Shown: piece by piece, positions 61,255 through 64,000 of the stretch
Layout of the letters: every line of letters begins with the position of its first letter
How positions within the stretch are numbered: position 1 is the stretch's first letter
From: Algoriphagus oliviformis
Lineage (GTDB): Bacteria > Bacteroidota > Bacteroidia > Cytophagales > Cyclobacteriaceae
Direction of reading: 5' to 3'
DNA: 64,000 nt
Assembly (NCBI RefSeq): GCF_017254915.1
Contig: NZ_JAFKCT010000008.1
Location: 1 to 64,000 of the forward strand
The notes under the pieces: model-generated
Databases searched by the model: none
Seen by the model: only the letters and a program-made list of their open reading frames with translations
What the model was told of the DNA's origin: nothing
Made by a program: the position numbers and the translations under genes

Positions 61255-63335
61255 AAGCGAGGTTCGGACTACTTTTGGCGACCTTGCTGCCCTTTTGGGT
61301 TTTCTCCCAAAATCCGCCTCGGCCCCCCATTGATATGGAGACCTTCATCGAGCGACTTTTTCCCATTCAGGAGGAGGACATAGACTATGAGGCGATCTAT
61401 GAGGTGCTCTTTCAGCTCTACCTCAACCCCATCGACATCAACCGCGCCGATGCCGAAGTGCTGCAGGCCACTTACCTACTCAATCCCACTCAGGTCAGTG
61501 AGCTGATCGCCTACCGACGTCGCTTCGGCCCGCTGCTGTCCCTCTACGAGCTCCAAGCCGTGCCGGACTTTGACCTGCCCACCATCGAGCGATTGCTCCC
61601 CTTTGTGAGCCTGGGAGACTCTGGCTTGAAAAGCAAGCCCTTTTGGCAGCGGGTAAAAGAGGAAGAACAGGCCTACTTCCTGCTGCGCCACCAGCGTACT
61701 TGGGAAAAGCGTCGGGGCTTCAGTCCGGCGGACACCAGCAGCACGGGTACAGTGTCCAGCCGCTACCTCGGCGATCCCAACACGGTCTATCTGCGCTTTC
61801 GCATCCAGCATGCGCGGGACTTCAGCATGGGAATCACCCTGGACAAGGACGCCGGGGAGCAGTTTGCCTGGGACGGCAAGACCGCGCGCTATGGGTTCAA
61901 CTTCCTCTCTTTCCACTTCACCCGCTACTACGTCGGCAGGTGGAAGACCCTCACGGCGGGAGATTACCAAGCCTCCTTTGGGCAGGGACTGGTCTTCGGG
62001 GCGGGCTACACCCTGGGCAAAGGCGCCGAGACCGTCCCCACCGTACGCCGCAGCAGCATCGGCATTCTTCCTTACACAGCCGCGATGGAGTTTGGGTTCT
62101 TCCGGGGCATTGCGGCTACGAGGCAGTTCAAAAATTGGCAAGCCTCGCTCCTCGCCTCCCATGCCCCACGGGATGGACGTGCGGCTGTCGCCAGCGAAGA
62201 CGAGCGGGAAAGCATCAGCTCCTTCAACCAATCTGGGCTGCATCGTACACCGAGCGAACTCGCCACCAAAAACCAGATCCGGGAATCGAGCCTTGGGGCA
62301 AACCTGCAGTACGCCCATCCTTCCGGCAGATTCCAGACCGGGATCAATTCCCTCTACACCCACTTTGACCGACCGTGGATCCGCTCTCCGGAAGTGTACA
62401 ACCAGTTTGAGTTTGCCGGGCAAAGCAATCTGGTCTCCAGCCTCTATTTCAACTACAACTGGAAAAACTTCCTGCTCTTTGGCGAGTCGGCTTTGGCCAA
62501 AAGTGGGGGTAGTGGCACGGTCTTGGGCTTCGTCAGCAGCCTCGGCAAGCAGGTGGATTTCTCCTTGCTTTGGCGAAAATACGACCGGGACTTCCACAGC
62601 TTTTACGCCTCGGGCTTTGCCGAAAATACCCGCCCGATCAACGAGCAGGGCGTCTATATGGGTGTCCAAGTGGTCCCTGACAAACGCTGGAAAATCAATG
62701 CCTACTACGACTTCTTCAAATTCCCATGGCTCGGGTACCGGGTCTATGCGCCCTCGGCTGGCTATGAATGGCTAGCCCGCCTCAGCTATCAGCCGCGAAG
62801 GACCTTGGTGGCTTTCGTCCAAGTCAGGCAGGAGGAAAAAGACCGCAATCTCAGCGACTCGGGCGAGCCGGCATTGCCCTACCTCGTCCACCCCGTGAAA
62901 AAGCTCAATGGTCTGCTCAGCCTGGAAAACCAGCTTTCCAGAAACCTCTTCATTCGCTCCCGCATCCTGATCAGCCGCGTGGAGATCTTGGAGAGGACCA
63001 GCCACGGATTTATGATGCTCCAGGATGTGCAGTATGGCCAGGAGAAATGGCGACTCACGGGGAGGGTGGCGCTCTTTGATGCGGAGGACTATGACAATCG
63101 CCTCTATGCCTTCGAAAACAACGTACTATGGACTTTTTCCCTCCCGGCCTTTTATGGGCAGGGCATGCGCTATTACCTACTCGGACAGTATCAAATCACG
63201 CCCAAACTCACGGCTTACCTGCGCTTTGCCCGCACGGCCTATACCGACCGGGAGTCCATCAGCAGTGGGCTCCAAACCATCGAATTGCCCCACCAAACCG
63301 ACACCGCGCTCATGCTGCGGTATTTTCTTCGGTGA
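61251..63335 (+). CDS. Helix-hairpin-helix outer-membrane barrel protein
   Basis: A 694-residue protein with signal peptide MKARFGLLLATLLPFWVFS. About residues 60-115 hold a ComEA-like pair of helix-hairpin-helix segments (PIDINRADAEVL...LNPTQVSELIAYRRRFGPLLSLYELQAV), normally a DNA-binding fold. The remaining about 550 residues look like a large beta barrel (many YFNYNWKNFLLFGES-type strands), ending MLRYFLR, typical of an outer-membrane C-terminal strand. I recall similar HhH-barrel proteins in Bacteroidota without a known function. An earlier open frame within the PorV-like gene was not used. It is coupled to that gene by 4 bases. Confidence 0.75.
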   Translation: MKARFGLLLATLLPFWVFSQNPPRPPIDMETFIERLFPIQEEDIDYEAIYEVLFQLYLNPIDINRADAEVLQATYLLNPTQVSELIAYRRRFGPLLSLYELQAVPDFDLPTIERLLPFVSLGDSGLKSKPFWQRVKEEEQAYFLLRHQRTWEKRRGFSPADTSSTGTVSSRYLGDPNTVYLRFRIQHARDFSMGITLDKDAGEQFAWDGKTARYGFNFLSFHFTRYYVGRWKTLTAGDYQASFGQGLVFGAGYTLGKGAETVPTVRRSSIGILPYTAAMEFGFFRGIAATRQFKNWQASLLASHAPRDGRAAVASEDERESISSFNQSGLHRTPSELATKNQIRESSLGANLQYAHPSGRFQTGINSLYTHFDRPWIRSPEVYNQFEFAGQSNLVSSLYFNYNWKNFLLFGESALAKSGGSGTVLGFVSSLGKQVDFSLLWRKYDRDFHSFYASGFAENTRPINEQGVYMGVQVVPDKRWKINAYYDFFKFPWLGYRVYAPSAGYEWLARLSYQPRRTLVAFVQVRQEEKDRNLSDSGEPALPYLVHPVKKLNGLLSLENQLSRNLFIRSRILISRVEILERTSHGFMMLQDVQYGQEKWRLTGRVALFDAEDYDNRLYAFENNVLWTFSLPAFYGQGMRYYLLGQYQITPKLTAYLRFARTAYTDRESISSGLQTIELPHQTDTALMLRYFLR

Positions 63336-63400
63336 AATTCCATTAGTGGCGTGGGACTGCCTTTGCTTTTTGATAATTTGTGGCAAAGCAAAAATACCCT

Positions 63401-64000
63401 ATGAAAAAACCACTTTACCTACTCTGTTTTTTGATGCTTTCCGCTTTTTCGGGTTTCTGTCAAAACCTCGATCTGAGCAAAATGAGCAAAAAGGAGGGAT
63501 TTGTGCCTTTTTACCTCGATGAGGAAAAAGGCAAAATCTACCTCGAAATCGCCAATCTGGACCAGGAATTCCTCTACGTTAACTCCCTCACCGCCGGTGT
63601 CGGGTCAAACGACATCGGACTGGACCGTGGGCAGCTGGGTGACGACCGCGTGGTGGAATTCCGCAAGACCGGCAACAAGGTCTTCCTCGTCCACAAAAAC
63701 CTCGGCTTCCGTGCCTTCACCGACAATCCCTACGAGGCCAAGTCCATCCAAGACGCCTTTGCGGAGTCTATCCTCTGGGGCTTTGAAATCGCCCAAAAGG
63801 ACGGCGACAAGCTGATCGTGGACGCGACCAACTTTTACCTCCAAGATGCCCATGGCGTCGGCGAGACCCTGACCCGATCCCGTCAGGGCAGCTATCGCGT
63901 CGATGCCAGCCGCTCGGGACTGTACTTCCCCATGACCAAAAACTTCCCCGAAAACACCGAGGTGGAAGCCACCATTACGCTCACGGGCACCGGAGCAGGA
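63401..64000 (+). CDS. Zinc-dependent metalloprotease, DUF5117 domain (5' part)
   Basis: The gene is cut by the window end; 200 codons are visible. After a signal peptide (MKKPLYLLCFLMLSAFSGFC) the sequence KKEGFVPFYLDEEKGKIYLEI, FLYVNSLTAGVGSNDIGLDRGQLG and VVEFRKTGNKVFLVHKNLGFRA matches the DUF5117 N-terminal domain of a family of secreted zinc metalloproteases (usually about 800 residues). The HExxH site would lie beyond the window. It starts 65 bases after the HhH-barrel gene and may be transcribed with it. Confidence 0.88.
   Translation, partial: MKKPLYLLCFLMLSAFSGFCQNLDLSKMSKKEGFVPFYLDEEKGKIYLEIANLDQEFLYVNSLTAGVGSNDIGLDRGQLGDDRVVEFRKTGNKVFLVHKNLGFRAFTDNPYEAKSIQDAFAESILWGFEIAQKDGDKLIVDATNFYLQDAHGVGETLTRSRQGSYRVDASRSGLYFPMTKNFPENTEVEATITLTGTGAG

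Overview
The window is a 64 kb chromosomal segment of a Bacteroidota bacterium, most likely order Cytophagales and close to Cyclobacteriaceae/Algoriphagus. The placement rests on an IPExxxVDY-family protein, OprO/P-type porins, a PorV-like barrel, a DUF5117 metalloprotease, tandem-fasciclin and DUF6807-type lipoproteins, Rcp1-type response regulators, and several TAnnTTTG promoter boxes of the Bacteroidota type. By eye, coding DNA is moderately GC-rich (mid-50s percent). I saw no rRNA, tRNA, CRISPR array, transposase or phage gene. Species-level assignment is an inference.

Layout. 0.1-6.8 kb: unlinked housekeeping and metabolic genes (AI-2E-type permease, esterase, acyltransferase, GAF histidine kinase, cyclophilin, Gfo/Idh/MocA oxidoreductase). 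6.8-13.8 kb: a signalling block with a six-PAS histidine kinase, a membrane histidine kinase, an Rcp1-like regulator, a REC-PAS-DHp protein without an ATPase domain, and a frameshifted receiver. 13.8-20.8 kb: a non-phosphorylating L-fucose (6-deoxyhexose) catabolic operon with two SDR dehydrogenases, an FAA-family hydrolase, a lactonase, a FucP permease, a mutarotase and an exported esterase. It is interrupted by an AT-rich orphan gene. 20.8-27.1 kb: a HAD hydrolase, an ankyrin protein and an exported trio (FAD oxidoreductase, DUF6807 lipoprotein, Tat-exported TIM barrel). Around these lie unusually rich modular intergenic repeats. 27-32.8 kb: GNAT, small barrel, AsmA-like protein, an apparent catalytically dead phosphohexomutase, and a TetR regulator. 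32.7-38.4 kb: a minus-strand cluster of porin fragment, porin, aspartase, asparaginase and DcuB, with asparaginase and aspartase both carrying signal peptides. 38.7-53.3 kb: GlgX, penicillin-acylase-like lipoprotein, aldo/keto reductase, PfkA, MiaA, a REC-Hpt/REC phosphorelay pair, a coupled set ending in the NFACT protein RqcH, a fasciclin lipoprotein and pyruvate kinase. 53.4-58.8 kb: acpP-fabF-rnc-nadE-lgt and yidD. 58.9-64 kb: three outer-membrane proteins (POTRA barrel, PorV-like barrel, helix-hairpin-helix barrel) and a metalloprotease cut by the window end.

Most notable: (1) the 355-residue protein at 31.1 kb, which follows phosphoglucomutase domains II-IV but has lost every catalytic motif; (2) composite word-like repeats between stop and start codons at 14.6, 18.6, 20.8-21.4 and 24.7 kb; (3) a predicted extracytoplasmic asparagine-to-fumarate route; (4) the AT-rich gene inside the fucose operon; (5) a translationally coupled pair of predicted barrels, one with a DNA-binding-type HhH segment.
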